Source of the DNA: Phycisphaerae bacterium
Lineage (GTDB): Bacteria; Chloroflexota; Anaerolineae; 4572-78; J111
NCBI GenBank assembly: GCA_028285035.1
Contig: JANQQF010000193.1
Location: 1-42,678, forward strand
Length of the DNA stretch: 42,678 nucleotides
Reading direction: 5' to 3'
In this document: positions 6,351 to 14,910 of the stretch, one piece after another
How the letters are laid out: the number at the start of each line of letters is the position of its first letter
Numbering within the stretch: position 1 is the stretch's first letter
Translations under genes and position numbers: made by a program
Notes under the pieces: model-generated
What the model saw: the letters and a program-made list of their open reading frames with translations, nothing else
What the model was told of the DNA's origin: nothing
The model's database searches: none

Positions 6351-8198
6351 ATGTTAAAATTTCTCCGTTCTTTTTCAATTATCAGCCTTATTGCTTTTAT
6401 TATTGCAACCGCACTCTTGAGTTGGTTCTATCGCCAAGCTGTACTTGACGATCTCCAGGTTATTGCGGAAAGCAAGAATGTGGCTTTAACGCAATCTTTT
6501 GCAAACTCCCTTTGGCCACAATTTCAACCATTTATACAATCGGCAACTGAACTTGAAACTGACGATTTACGTAATCACCCTGAAATCCAAGATTTATATC
6601 AGGCTGTTTTGACCCAACTTGACGGTTCTTCTGTGGTAAAAGTAAAAGTTTATGACCTTGAAGGACTAACTGTCTTTTCCACCGAAGCAGCTCAAATTGG
6701 GGATGATAAAAGCACCAATGCAGGCTTCCTCTCGGCACGTAACGGTATGGTTGCCAGTGAGTTAACTTATCGTGATACATTCAGTGCTTTTGAAGATACA
6801 ATTGAAGATCGTAATGTGTTTTCAAGCTATATCCCGATCCGAAATAGTCAAGCTGGTGGAACAATTGAAGGGGTATTTGAAATTTATGACGATGTTACCC
6901 CACTCATTCAACAAATCGACCAATCACAACGCAACATTACAATGGGCACAGCCCTACTACTTGGGCTGCTATATGGTGTTATTTTTGTAACCGTTCGCCA
7001 AACGAGTCAATTTATCACACGACAATCGATTAAACAGGAAAAAACCGAGGCTGCTTTATCTGTTAGTACCGAGGAATTTCGTCTTATTTTTGAACTGGCC
7101 CCAATAGGTATGACAATTGTCACACTAAATGGTGAGTTTGTGCGGGCCAATCAGCTTTACTGTGATTTGATTGGATATTCTGAAGCAGAACTGGTGGGGA
7201 AACCTTTTGATTTTCTGACCCACCCTGATGAGATTACATCTAATCAAGCCCTGGATGAGAGTTTCTTCAACAAGGATAATCCTCATCTTGAGATGGAAAA
7301 ACGCTATCTTCATAAAAATGGCAACTCTTTGTATGTGATACTACGGGTTACACTGGTCCGAGATGCTCAAGATATGCCTCTACACTTTCTTGCTCAAGTC
7401 TTGGATATCACTGCCCGTAAACGGATAGAACAAGCCCTCGAAGAAGCGCATCAACAGGCCCTTGAGGCATCTCACTTAAAGACCCAACTTCTAGCGAATG
7501 TCAGTCATGATTTACGAACTCCGCTAAATGCAATTCTAGGTTATACTGAGATGCTCAATGAAGGAATGTATGGCCCCTTATCGGAAGAACAGGAGATTCC
7601 AGTTATTGAAGTGATTGATAGTACACGACAGCTCCTAAACTTTATCAATAATCTCCTAAGTCAAGCCCAAATTGAGGCTGGCAAGGTCACAATTAGACCG
7701 GCAGCATTCTCACCAAAAGAACTCTTAAGGGATGTGAATACAATTGTGGCTGGCTTAGCCACGCTAGAGAGTATTTCCCTCCAAAGTAAACTTGGAGATG
7801 ATGTTCCTTCTGAGCTGATAGGTGATATATACTGGATTCGCCAAATTCTGATTAATTTGGTTAGCAATGCTATAAAATTTACAAAAGAAGGCACGATCAC
7901 AATATCAATTGATGTAAATTATGATAAACACCATTGGACTATAATGGTCAAAGATACGGGTGTTGGCATTCCTTTAGAGGCGCAAAAACGTATTTATGAT
8001 CCTTTTTGGCAAGTTGATGGAACAACCACGCGTGGGCATAATGGCTCAGGACTGGGGTTGTCTATCGTAAAACAATTAATCACATTAATGAATGGAGAAA
8101 TTCTTGTAGAAAGTGAGGTGGGTCTCGGCACAACTTTTATAGTATCATTACCATTGATTCCAGTAGAAGAGCCAGTTCTACAAAACGAACTGCTATAA
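6351..8198 (+). CDS. Membrane-bound PAS sensor histidine kinase
   Basis: The 615-residue kinase has TM1 (residues about 2-27), an extracytoplasmic sensor of about 165 residues without an obvious family signature, and TM2 (about 197-216). One PAS domain follows (about 236-355, ending VLDITARKR), then a short coiled coil, HisKA with the phospho-acceptor His386 (SHDLRTP), and HATPase_c with N-box NLVSNAIKFT, DTGVGIP and GSGLGLSIVKQL. All catalytic boxes are intact. It should autophosphorylate in response to an external or PAS-sensed signal. A GTG at 6318 is in frame; ATG 6351 is chosen because it leads straight into TM1. No receiver gene directly follows it, unlike the three kinases downstream. 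Confidence 0.9.
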   Translation: MLKFLRSFSIISLIAFIIATALLSWFYRQAVLDDLQVIAESKNVALTQSFANSLWPQFQPFIQSATELETDDLRNHPEIQDLYQAVLTQLDGSSVVKVKVYDLEGLTVFSTEAAQIGDDKSTNAGFLSARNGMVASELTYRDTFSAFEDTIEDRNVFSSYIPIRNSQAGGTIEGVFEIYDDVTPLIQQIDQSQRNITMGTALLLGLLYGVIFVTVRQTSQFITRQSIKQEKTEAALSVSTEEFRLIFELAPIGMTIVTLNGEFVRANQLYCDLIGYSEAELVGKPFDFLTHPDEITSNQALDESFFNKDNPHLEMEKRYLHKNGNSLYVILRVTLVRDAQDMPLHFLAQVLDITARKRIEQALEEAHQQALEASHLKTQLLANVSHDLRTPLNAILGYTEMLNEGMYGPLSEEQEIPVIEVIDSTRQLLNFINNLLSQAQIEAGKVTIRPAAFSPKELLRDVNTIVAGLATLESISLQSKLGDDVPSELIGDIYWIRQILINLVSNAIKFTKEGTITISIDVNYDKHHWTIMVKDTGVGIPLEAQKRIYDPFWQVDGTTTRGHNGSGLGLSIVKQLITLMNGEILVESEVGLGTTFIVSLPLIPVEEPVLQNELL

Positions 8199-8269
8199 AT
8201 CGCTAAATAACCAATTTGTCTAAACTTTATCAGAATTATTGACCAGTATATTAATCAAAGGAGATTATC

Positions 8270-8767
8270 ATGAAGCAATTCTTTCAATACCGTTTTTTAC
8301 TTTACCCGATTTTAGTTCTCTTAGCGATTGGGACAATTTGGACAATTAGCGATACTTCGATTATTCAAGCTAAATCAACGGACAACTATGTCCTTGACGC
8401 AGAGCCAGGTCTGGCTGTATGTGGCTTGGCCCTGCCAGCACAACAACAATCAAATTCATTCGTACTTTGGTTTGGTTTTCTGGAATTACCATTCTTAGCG
8501 TTGTGTATTTTCTTTGCATTTCGTACGGCAAATGCTCTCAAAGGTGGTGTTTTTGGGGCAGGAATGGCCCTTATGGCTTGGGGCTTCTTGGTTATGGGGG
8601 TTGGACATTTACACCTACAATTTGCGAGCCTAACGGGCATTAATATTTTCAACCAGTTATTAGGCCAAGCTGGTGGTACAACCATATGGATTATCGCATT
8701 AATTATTACCTGGACGTTATCCGGATTAGGATTTTATAATATTTACAGAGCAAGTCGAGCAGGTTAG
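8270..8767 (+). CDS. Small membrane protein between kinase genes, unknown function
   Basis: The 165-residue product has an N-terminal hydrophobic segment (residues about 9-30), possibly a signal anchor. A loop with a Cys in GLAVCGLALP follows, then three more hydrophobic helices (about 62-85, 90-112, 138-158). The third helix is followed by a short GHLHLQF stretch with two histidines that could bind a metal or cofactor, although this is speculation. AAGGAG lies 7 nt before the ATG. It sits 71 nt after the membrane kinase gene and is closed by a strong terminator, so it probably shares a transcript with that kinase and could be a sensing partner. I do not recognise the family. Confidence 0.7.
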   Translation: MKQFFQYRFLLYPILVLLAIGTIWTISDTSIIQAKSTDNYVLDAEPGLAVCGLALPAQQQSNSFVLWFGFLELPFLALCIFFAFRTANALKGGVFGAGMALMAWGFLVMGVGHLHLQFASLTGINIFNQLLGQAGGTTIWIIALIITWTLSGLGFYNIYRASRAG

Positions 8768-8791
8768 CAAAATTCCAGTAATTTAGCTGAT

Positions 8792-8837
8792 AAAACCGTC
8801 GTTTTTCGATTGATCTATTTTGAAAAACGACGGTTTT
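8792..8837 (+). terminator. Strong rho-independent terminator (16-bp perfect stem)
   Basis: AAAACCGTCGTTTTTC (8792-8807) pairs perfectly with GAAAAACGACGGTTTT (8822-8837) around a 14-nt loop, and the stem ends in a T-run. It separates the first kinase and its membrane partner from the three kinase/receiver pairs. Confidence 0.85.
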
Positions 8838-8864
8838 CAAGAAACATTTGACTAGACAACTTTC

Positions 8865-10865
8865 ATGCAGGCATTCACTGATTGGTTTCGAAAACTTATC
8901 CCAACCACTGATTCTCAACAAGGTTCTCCCTTGCCTGAGGGGTTGCCTATCGACAACCTTGTAAAAGATTTAGTTGGGCAAATCTCAGTTCCCAATCGAG
9001 CTACGTCTGTATTGAGTAGCATCGATCAGTTCCAGATTTTATCATATCAACAGAAACAAGTAGAATTACCTGCGGTTTATTTGCTTTTAGAGAAGTATTT
9101 GGTCGATATTGACCCGCTTCATAAATTTACCACCCAACAATTACGAGATCGTGTAAGAAATCGATATCCCGAGCTTGAGGCCCTCCCCAACTTTAAACTC
9201 ATTTTTGAAGATACAGTTCGTCAAGAGCTTCGTCTCTGCCAACTTTTACTCTCAGCGACTCTGGAGCGTATATTCGCCTTAATGGGCGCCACCGGAGAAA
9301 ATTTAATTGGCTCGACCCTAGAGTGGCTTAGGACAATCCCTGATGAGGCGTCTCTCCCTATCCCGCTTAATTTATCGGGGCAGTTACCCGATGAAGATGA
9401 GGGCTGGATTGATTTGTTAATAGATCTATCTGAGGTGTTATACAACCGTATAGAGATGAATCTTGGGGAGGCAGCAACCAGTCGAATTTTTGAAGCCGAG
9501 TATCAAAATTGTGCTAATATTTTTATTGGGCTAGACACCTTCCCTGTTGTCATCAACCTTTTACCAGATAAGCTTTTAGATGAAAGAAAATTAAGTCTAT
9601 TAAGCTCTCGGCAAATGCAGCGAGTGCTACTCGCTAAAACACAAGAGTTACAAAAAGCAAATGAGTCGCTCTCGAAACAAAATCAAGCCCTTGAGGAAGC
9701 TCAAACAGAACTTGTCATTGTACAAACCGAAGCCGTAAATATGGCCTCTCGTTTAGGGGCGGTGCTTGATACAGTTGGGGAAGGAATTATTACCGTTGAT
9801 AAGACGGGAACCATCGTTTTTATCAATCAAGAAGTGCAAAACATTTGGGGGTATCAACCTAAGGAGTTACTGGGGCAGGCTGTAGGTTTCTTAATGCCAG
9901 AAAAATATCAAGAACGTCATAAACAAGATCTAAGTCGATATTTAGCTATAGGTGAACCAAAACTATTAGGGCAACGGGTGGAGTTAGAAGGGCAACGAAA
10001 AGATGGCTCAATTTTCCCATTAGAATTAACGATTGCTGAAACCAAAACAGAGCAGCGAGCCCTATTTACAATTGCAGTACGAGATATCACGGATCGAAAA
10101 CGGGCTGAGGAAGCTTTAATTTTAGCTCGAGATCAGGCTTTGGAGGCGAGCCGATTAAAGACAGAATTACTCGCCAAAGTTAGTCATGAATTACGAACAC
10201 CCCTAGGGGCTATCCTGGGGTTTGCCGAAATCTTGGAAGCGGGTATCTACGGTCAAATTACTGAAAAACAGCGCATGGCCACGAGTGAAATTATTGATAG
10301 CACAAATTATTTGAGTGGGATTGTCAATGAATTGTTAGATCAGGCACAATTTGAAAGAGGCAAAACGCTTCTTCGCATTGAGCCATTTTCGCCTGAGAGT
10401 ATGTTGAATGAGGTTCATACACGAATGAGCGTTATGGCAACAGCCAAAAATATTACATTATCAACTTATCTTGAGCCGGGAATGCCCTCTCTCCTGTTAG
10501 GTGACTCCGACCGACTACAACAAATTTTAGTAAATTTGATTAGTAATGCAATCAAATTTACGGATATTGGCAATGTTAAAGTAAACTGTTACCAGTTTCA
10601 AGATTCAGAATGGATATTAGAAATATCAGACACAGGAACTGGCATTCCACAGAACGCTCAAGAGTATATATTTGAGCCATTTCAGCAAGTGGATGGCTCA
10701 ATTACCCGCCGCCAGGCTGGAACAGGTCTAGGCTTATCCATCGTCAAACAATTAGTTCAACTAATGGGTGGCAAAATCAAGCTGGAGAGTAGACTGGGAC
10801 AAGGCAGTACCTTTCAAGTAATTCTACCCCTAATTCTTGTGCAGGAGACAGTACATCATGAATGA
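8865..10865 (+). CDS. Cytosolic PAS histidine kinase with novel helical N-terminus
   Basis: The 666-residue kinase has no membrane segment. Residues 1 to about 250 form a mostly helical region I cannot assign. A coiled coil follows (about 255-295, LLAKTQELQKANESLSKQNQ), then one PAS domain (about 295-415, ending AVRDITDRKRAEE), HisKA with His441 (SHELRTP), and HATPase_c with NLISNAIKFT, DTGTGIP and GTGLGLSIVKQL. Its final codons overlap the ATG of the following receiver gene by 8 nt, which indicates a cognate pair with coupled translation. The start at ATG 8865 has no clear Shine-Dalgarno sequence, but no better in-frame candidate is seen. Confidence 0.9.
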   Translation: MQAFTDWFRKLIPTTDSQQGSPLPEGLPIDNLVKDLVGQISVPNRATSVLSSIDQFQILSYQQKQVELPAVYLLLEKYLVDIDPLHKFTTQQLRDRVRNRYPELEALPNFKLIFEDTVRQELRLCQLLLSATLERIFALMGATGENLIGSTLEWLRTIPDEASLPIPLNLSGQLPDEDEGWIDLLIDLSEVLYNRIEMNLGEAATSRIFEAEYQNCANIFIGLDTFPVVINLLPDKLLDERKLSLLSSRQMQRVLLAKTQELQKANESLSKQNQALEEAQTELVIVQTEAVNMASRLGAVLDTVGEGIITVDKTGTIVFINQEVQNIWGYQPKELLGQAVGFLMPEKYQERHKQDLSRYLAIGEPKLLGQRVELEGQRKDGSIFPLELTIAETKTEQRALFTIAVRDITDRKRAEEALILARDQALEASRLKTELLAKVSHELRTPLGAILGFAEILEAGIYGQITEKQRMATSEIIDSTNYLSGIVNELLDQAQFERGKTLLRIEPFSPESMLNEVHTRMSVMATAKNITLSTYLEPGMPSLLLGDSDRLQQILVNLISNAIKFTDIGNVKVNCYQFQDSEWILEISDTGTGIPQNAQEYIFEPFQQVDGSITRRQAGTGLGLSIVKQLVQLMGGKIKLESRLGQGSTFQVILPLILVQETVHHE

Positions 10866-11235
10866 GTATTCAGCCTTAATTATCGAGGATGATCAGAAAT
10901 TAGCAATGATATTTGCAGAAGCCCTACGGGCCGCAGAGTTTACTCCCGAAATAATCCGAAATGGAGAGGAAGCATTAGCCCAACTAGGTGATCTCAAGCC
11001 TTACGTTATTGTTCTTGATCTCCACCTACCATATGTATCCGGCAAAGATATTCTGCATAAAATTCGTAGTGATGAGCGCCTCAAGCATACACGCGTTATT
11101 GTCGCTACCGCTGATCCGATTCTCGCCGAGTCGCTCCAAGCTGATGCGGATCTAGTCCTCATTAAACCTATTAGTTTCGGTCAATTGCGTGACTTAGCCG
11201 CACGGCTGAGGCCACCTGATACTATCACTGAATAA
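10858..11235 (+). CDS. Single-domain response regulator (receiver only)
   Basis: The 125-residue CheY-like receiver has the acidic pair in LIIEDDQ, phospho-acceptor Asp54 (VLDLHLP), the Thr of VATAD and the conserved Lys in LIKPIS. There is no output domain, so it must pass phosphate or act through protein contact. The ATG at 10858 overlaps the kinase stop by 8 nt, and GGAG lies 10 nt before it. The C-terminal KPISFxQLRDLAARLRP pattern is shared with the receivers at 14452 and 19389, so the three may contact a common partner or kinase surface. Confidence 0.9.
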   Translation: MNEYSALIIEDDQKLAMIFAEALRAAEFTPEIIRNGEEALAQLGDLKPYVIVLDLHLPYVSGKDILHKIRSDERLKHTRVIVATADPILAESLQADADLVLIKPISFGQLRDLAARLRPPDTITE

Positions 11236-11242
11236 GGATGTA

Positions 11243-14200
11243 ATGAAGCCTGCTGGTATTCCAAAAAATGAAGCAGAACGAGTAGCTTCTTTGAGTCAAC
11301 TGCATATTCTTGATACGTTGCCAGAAGAAAGATTTGATCGTATCACTCGTTTAGCACAAACCATTTTTCAAATCCCAATTGCCCTTATCACTTTTGTTGA
11401 TGAAGATCGTCAATGGTTTAAATCAAGACAGGGTTTAGATTTGTCTGAAACATCTCGGACGATGTCTTTTTATGCTCACACTATATTAGAGCAAGACCTT
11501 CTGATTGTCTCTGACACTATGTTAGATGAACGTTTTGCTGATAATCCTCTTGTCACAGATCCACCATTTATTCGATTTTACGCCGGTTATCCGCTTAAAT
11601 CTCCAGATGGATTTTACGTGGGAACATTGTGTATTATAGACACCACCTTACGAAAGTTTACTCAAACAGACACGCAACACCTAATAGATTTGGCACAAAT
11701 CGTTGAAACTGAAATCAATCAAATTGAATTAACACAGCTAAAACAACAAATTACAGCTAGCAAAGAAGCGTTAGAAAAAGCAACAAAAGATCAAGACAAA
11801 GTCAAAGAAGAGCTTCAATTGGCTCAGTTTTCGATAGACAAAGCCGCTGATCTAATTTTTCGCATTAGTGCTGATGGTCAAATTTTATACGCGAATGAAG
11901 CCATATGTATGCATCTAGGTTATACCAAACAAGAATTGTATAAGTTAACCTTGTTTGACTTAGACTCAAATTACACGCCCGAAATATGGACACAGGACTG
12001 GAATACATTAAAACGACGCGGAGCCATTACGGTCGATACAGGCTATCGAACAAAAACAGGAATAACTTTACCTATTGAAGCTACGTTCAACTATGTTAGC
12101 TTTCATCAAACTGAATCCTGTTATCTCTTTGCCCGAGACATAACTTGGCGGCGATGGGCAGCTGAGGAGTTGATGGAAAGTGAAGAACGCTTCCATCAAG
12201 TTATTTCTTCAATAAGTGACTTTGTTTATGTTTCTGAGCTACCAGATTATGAAAAGCCTCGCAATCAATACATTGCCCCTAATGTAGAAATTTTAACTGG
12301 CTACTCAGTCTTGGAATTTATTGCAGATTGGGGATTCTGGCGCACGCTAATTCATCCCGATGATGTAAGTATCGCTGATCGGCAATTAGAAAAATTTCGG
12401 GCTGGGCAACATAGCGAAACAGAGTATCGCATCATTCAAGCCGATGGATCCATCATTTGGGTACGGGATAGTGGCCAAGTTAAACGTGATGAAGAAACCC
12501 AATATATCATAGTTTATGGAGTTATTCGAGACATTACTGAAAAGAAGCTGGCTGAAGATGCCTTACGAGACAGTCAAGAAAAATATAGTATTTTATTTCA
12601 ACAATCAAATGACGCGGTCTTTCTGCATGATCTCGAATTTAACATTCTTGATGTTAATCAAAAAGCTTTGGAGTTATTTGAATATAGTCGCGATGAAATA
12701 TTAGCCTTGCGCTTGCCTGATTTATACTATTCTGATGAGAAACACAAAATTGCAGAAACGTTCGATCAAATGGAAAAAGGGGTGTCGGTAGATTTTCCAA
12801 GCCAATTAATGACCAAGCGGCGTAACTCATTCCCGGCAGAGATTTCAACCAACTCTTTTATCTTGAATGGGCAACAGGTTACCCAAACAATCATTAGAGA
12901 TATTACCGAACGGGCCCAAGCAGAAGCGGCTCTCCAAAAACAGCATAAATTTTTGCGACAAGTCATTGATATCAATCCGCATTTAATCTTTGCCAGGGAT
13001 CGAGAAGGCCGTTTCACGTTGGCAAATGAGGCTTTTGCCAAATTATATAATACAACCGTTGAAGAAATTCTGGGGAAAACAGATGAGGATTACAATTTAA
13101 ATCCTAAACTTGTTGAACAATCAAGACGTGATGATTTAGCAGTGATGATGACTCTTGAGGAGATTTTTATTCCTGAAAGACAAATTCTTATCGAGAATGA
13201 CGAAAAACGATGGTGGCAAATCATAAAACGCCCAATCGTAGATGAAGACCAAGATATCGCTCGTCAAGTGTTAGGCGTAGTCACTGATATCACAAATCTT
13301 AAACTTGCTGAAGAAGCAGTCCACGCCAGTGAGGAACAGTTGCATCATGTGATTGCATCGATTAGTGGACATATTTATGTGACTGAATTAACTCCAGAAA
13401 CTAACCAAATTAATCGCTATATTTCACCCAATGTTGAATGGCTCACCGGGTACCCCGTTGATTATTTTGTCAGAGATTGGCGCTTTTGGCAATCTTTAAT
13501 TCATCCTGAGGATCGGATAGTTGCAGCCGAACAAGTTGAGCGATTTCTCAACAACGAGAATAGTGAAGTAGAGTATCGTCTTATCAAAGCAAATGGCGAT
13601 ACAATTTGGGTTCGTGATAGCGGACGCGTTGAGCGGGATGAAGAGCGTAATCAATTAATTGTATATGGTGTAGTCAATGATATCACCGAGGAAAAAGAAG
13701 CTGAAGCTGTTCTACGAGCCGCCCGAGATCAAGCATTAGAGGCTAATCGTTTCAAGACCCAACTCCTGGCAAAAGTAAGCCATGAGTTACGGACACCGCT
13801 CACGGCAATCCTTGGCTATGCTGAAATGCTTGAATTTGGCATTTATGGCACGCTTGACGACGAACAAACTACGGCCTTGAATGAAGTTATTGACAGCGGT
13901 ATTTATCTCAAAAGTTTGGTTAACGAATTACTAGATCAGGCTCAGCTAGAAGCAGGAAAATTCAAGCTTGAGATGAAATCATTTACGCTCACCAAACTTG
14001 TCGAAGAGATACATTCGAGAATGGATGTATTAGCCCAAGGTAAAGGTCTTAGCTTTGTCAGTACTATTGCGAATGACTTACCTGACACCTTGATTGGTGA
14101 CGCTCCTCGAATTCAACAGATCTTGGTCAATCTAGTCAGCAATGCCATCAAATTTACCGAACAAGGGAAAGTCCATTTATCCCTTCTGGCGTTAGACTCT

Positions 14201-14455
14201 ACCCATTGGGCCTTACAGGTATCGGATACAGGGGTAGGTATTCCACCCGAGGCACAATCATATATCTTTGAACCATTCCAACAAGTCGATGGATCAGTGA
14301 CTCGAAAATTTGGAGGGTCAGGGCTAGGGTTATCTATTGTGAAACAATTAACATCATTGATGGATGGGCAAATCAAACTAGAAAGTCAGGTGGGGCAAGG
14401 CAGCACATTTACGATTATCTTACCATTACAACTCAATAAGGGAGGTGTTGAATGA
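11243..14455 (+). CDS. GAF and multi-PAS histidine kinase
   Basis: The 1070-residue cytosolic kinase has an N-terminal GAF domain (about 1-160, ERFDRITRLAQ...RQWFKSRQG), a short coiled coil, and five PAS modules between about 197 and 830, each ending in a DIT-type motif. HisKA follows with His847 (SHELRTP), then HATPase_c with NLVSNAIKFT, DTGVGIP and GSGLGLSIVKQL. The second and fifth PAS modules are clear duplicates: both carry SIS, a YI(A/S)PNVE stretch, LIHP(D/E)D and IWVRDSG. ATG 11243 has AAGGA upstream and lies 7 nt after the preceding receiver gene, so the pairs are probably co-transcribed. The stop overlaps the next receiver start by 4 nt (ATGA). Confidence 0.92.
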   Translation: MKPAGIPKNEAERVASLSQLHILDTLPEERFDRITRLAQTIFQIPIALITFVDEDRQWFKSRQGLDLSETSRTMSFYAHTILEQDLLIVSDTMLDERFADNPLVTDPPFIRFYAGYPLKSPDGFYVGTLCIIDTTLRKFTQTDTQHLIDLAQIVETEINQIELTQLKQQITASKEALEKATKDQDKVKEELQLAQFSIDKAADLIFRISADGQILYANEAICMHLGYTKQELYKLTLFDLDSNYTPEIWTQDWNTLKRRGAITVDTGYRTKTGITLPIEATFNYVSFHQTESCYLFARDITWRRWAAEELMESEERFHQVISSISDFVYVSELPDYEKPRNQYIAPNVEILTGYSVLEFIADWGFWRTLIHPDDVSIADRQLEKFRAGQHSETEYRIIQADGSIIWVRDSGQVKRDEETQYIIVYGVIRDITEKKLAEDALRDSQEKYSILFQQSNDAVFLHDLEFNILDVNQKALELFEYSRDEILALRLPDLYYSDEKHKIAETFDQMEKGVSVDFPSQLMTKRRNSFPAEISTNSFILNGQQVTQTIIRDITERAQAEAALQKQHKFLRQVIDINPHLIFARDREGRFTLANEAFAKLYNTTVEEILGKTDEDYNLNPKLVEQSRRDDLAVMMTLEEIFIPERQILIENDEKRWWQIIKRPIVDEDQDIARQVLGVVTDITNLKLAEEAVHASEEQLHHVIASISGHIYVTELTPETNQINRYISPNVEWLTGYPVDYFVRDWRFWQSLIHPEDRIVAAEQVERFLNNENSEVEYRLIKANGDTIWVRDSGRVERDEERNQLIVYGVVNDITEEKEAEAVLRAARDQALEANRFKTQLLAKVSHELRTPLTAILGYAEMLEFGIYGTLDDEQTTALNEVIDSGIYLKSLVNELLDQAQLEAGKFKLEMKSFTLTKLVEEIHSRMDVLAQGKGLSFVSTIANDLPDTLIGDAPRIQQILVNLVSNAIKFTEQGKVHLSLLALDSTHWALQVSDTGVGIPPEAQSYIFEPFQQVDGSVTRKFGGSGLGLSIVKQLTSLMDGQIKLESQVGQGSTFTIILPLQLNKGGVE

Positions 14456-14838
14456 GCCAAGGGGGTAGCAGGAAAAATCCATTAGCTTTAATCATAGAAG
14501 ATGATCAAAAGATTGCCACAATTTTCGCAAATGCATTACGTACCGTGGGGTATGAGACTGAAATTGCAGGAGACGGAGCAAAGGCAATCTCACGATTAAA
14601 GGAAATTGTTCCGGCCACAGTTATTTTAGATTTACATTTACCACGTGTTTCAGGCAGAGATATTTTAAGCACCATTCGTACAGACAAGCGCTTGACTCAA
14701 ACAAAAGTTATGATTGTGACGGCTGACTCAATTTTAGCTGAAGGTTTAGCCAAAGACGCAGACTATATATTGCTCAAACCAATTAGTTTTAGTCAGCTAC
14801 GTGATCTAGCAACACAATTACGCCCTGATTATCTATGA
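14452..14838 (+). CDS. Single-domain response regulator (receiver only)
   Basis: The 128-residue receiver has LIIEDDQ, phospho-acceptor Asp60 (ILDLHLP), the Thr of VTADS and LLKPIS. It has no output domain. Its ATG overlaps the stop of the 1070-residue kinase (ATGA), and GGAGG lies just upstream inside the kinase gene. It is most similar to the neighbouring receivers at 10858 and 19389 by eye (RDIL, KPISFSQLRDLA), which supports duplication of a kinase/receiver unit. It is probably the phosphate acceptor of the kinase before it, although cross-talk among the three pairs is possible. Confidence 0.92.
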   Translation: MSQGGSRKNPLALIIEDDQKIATIFANALRTVGYETEIAGDGAKAISRLKEIVPATVILDLHLPRVSGRDILSTIRTDKRLTQTKVMIVTADSILAEGLAKDADYILLKPISFSQLRDLATQLRPDYL

Positions 14839-14910
14839 CTATCATTAAACAGTCTATCAAACGTACATTCACATAACAGAGAAGTTCAACGATGAAGAAG
14901 GTTAAGACTT

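Noticed and set aside
10837..14838. Receivers as domains of hybrid kinases split by frameshift
   Set aside because: Each receiver has its own start codon with a ribosome binding site or overlapping ATGA. The same arrangement occurs three times, so they are genuine separate genes.
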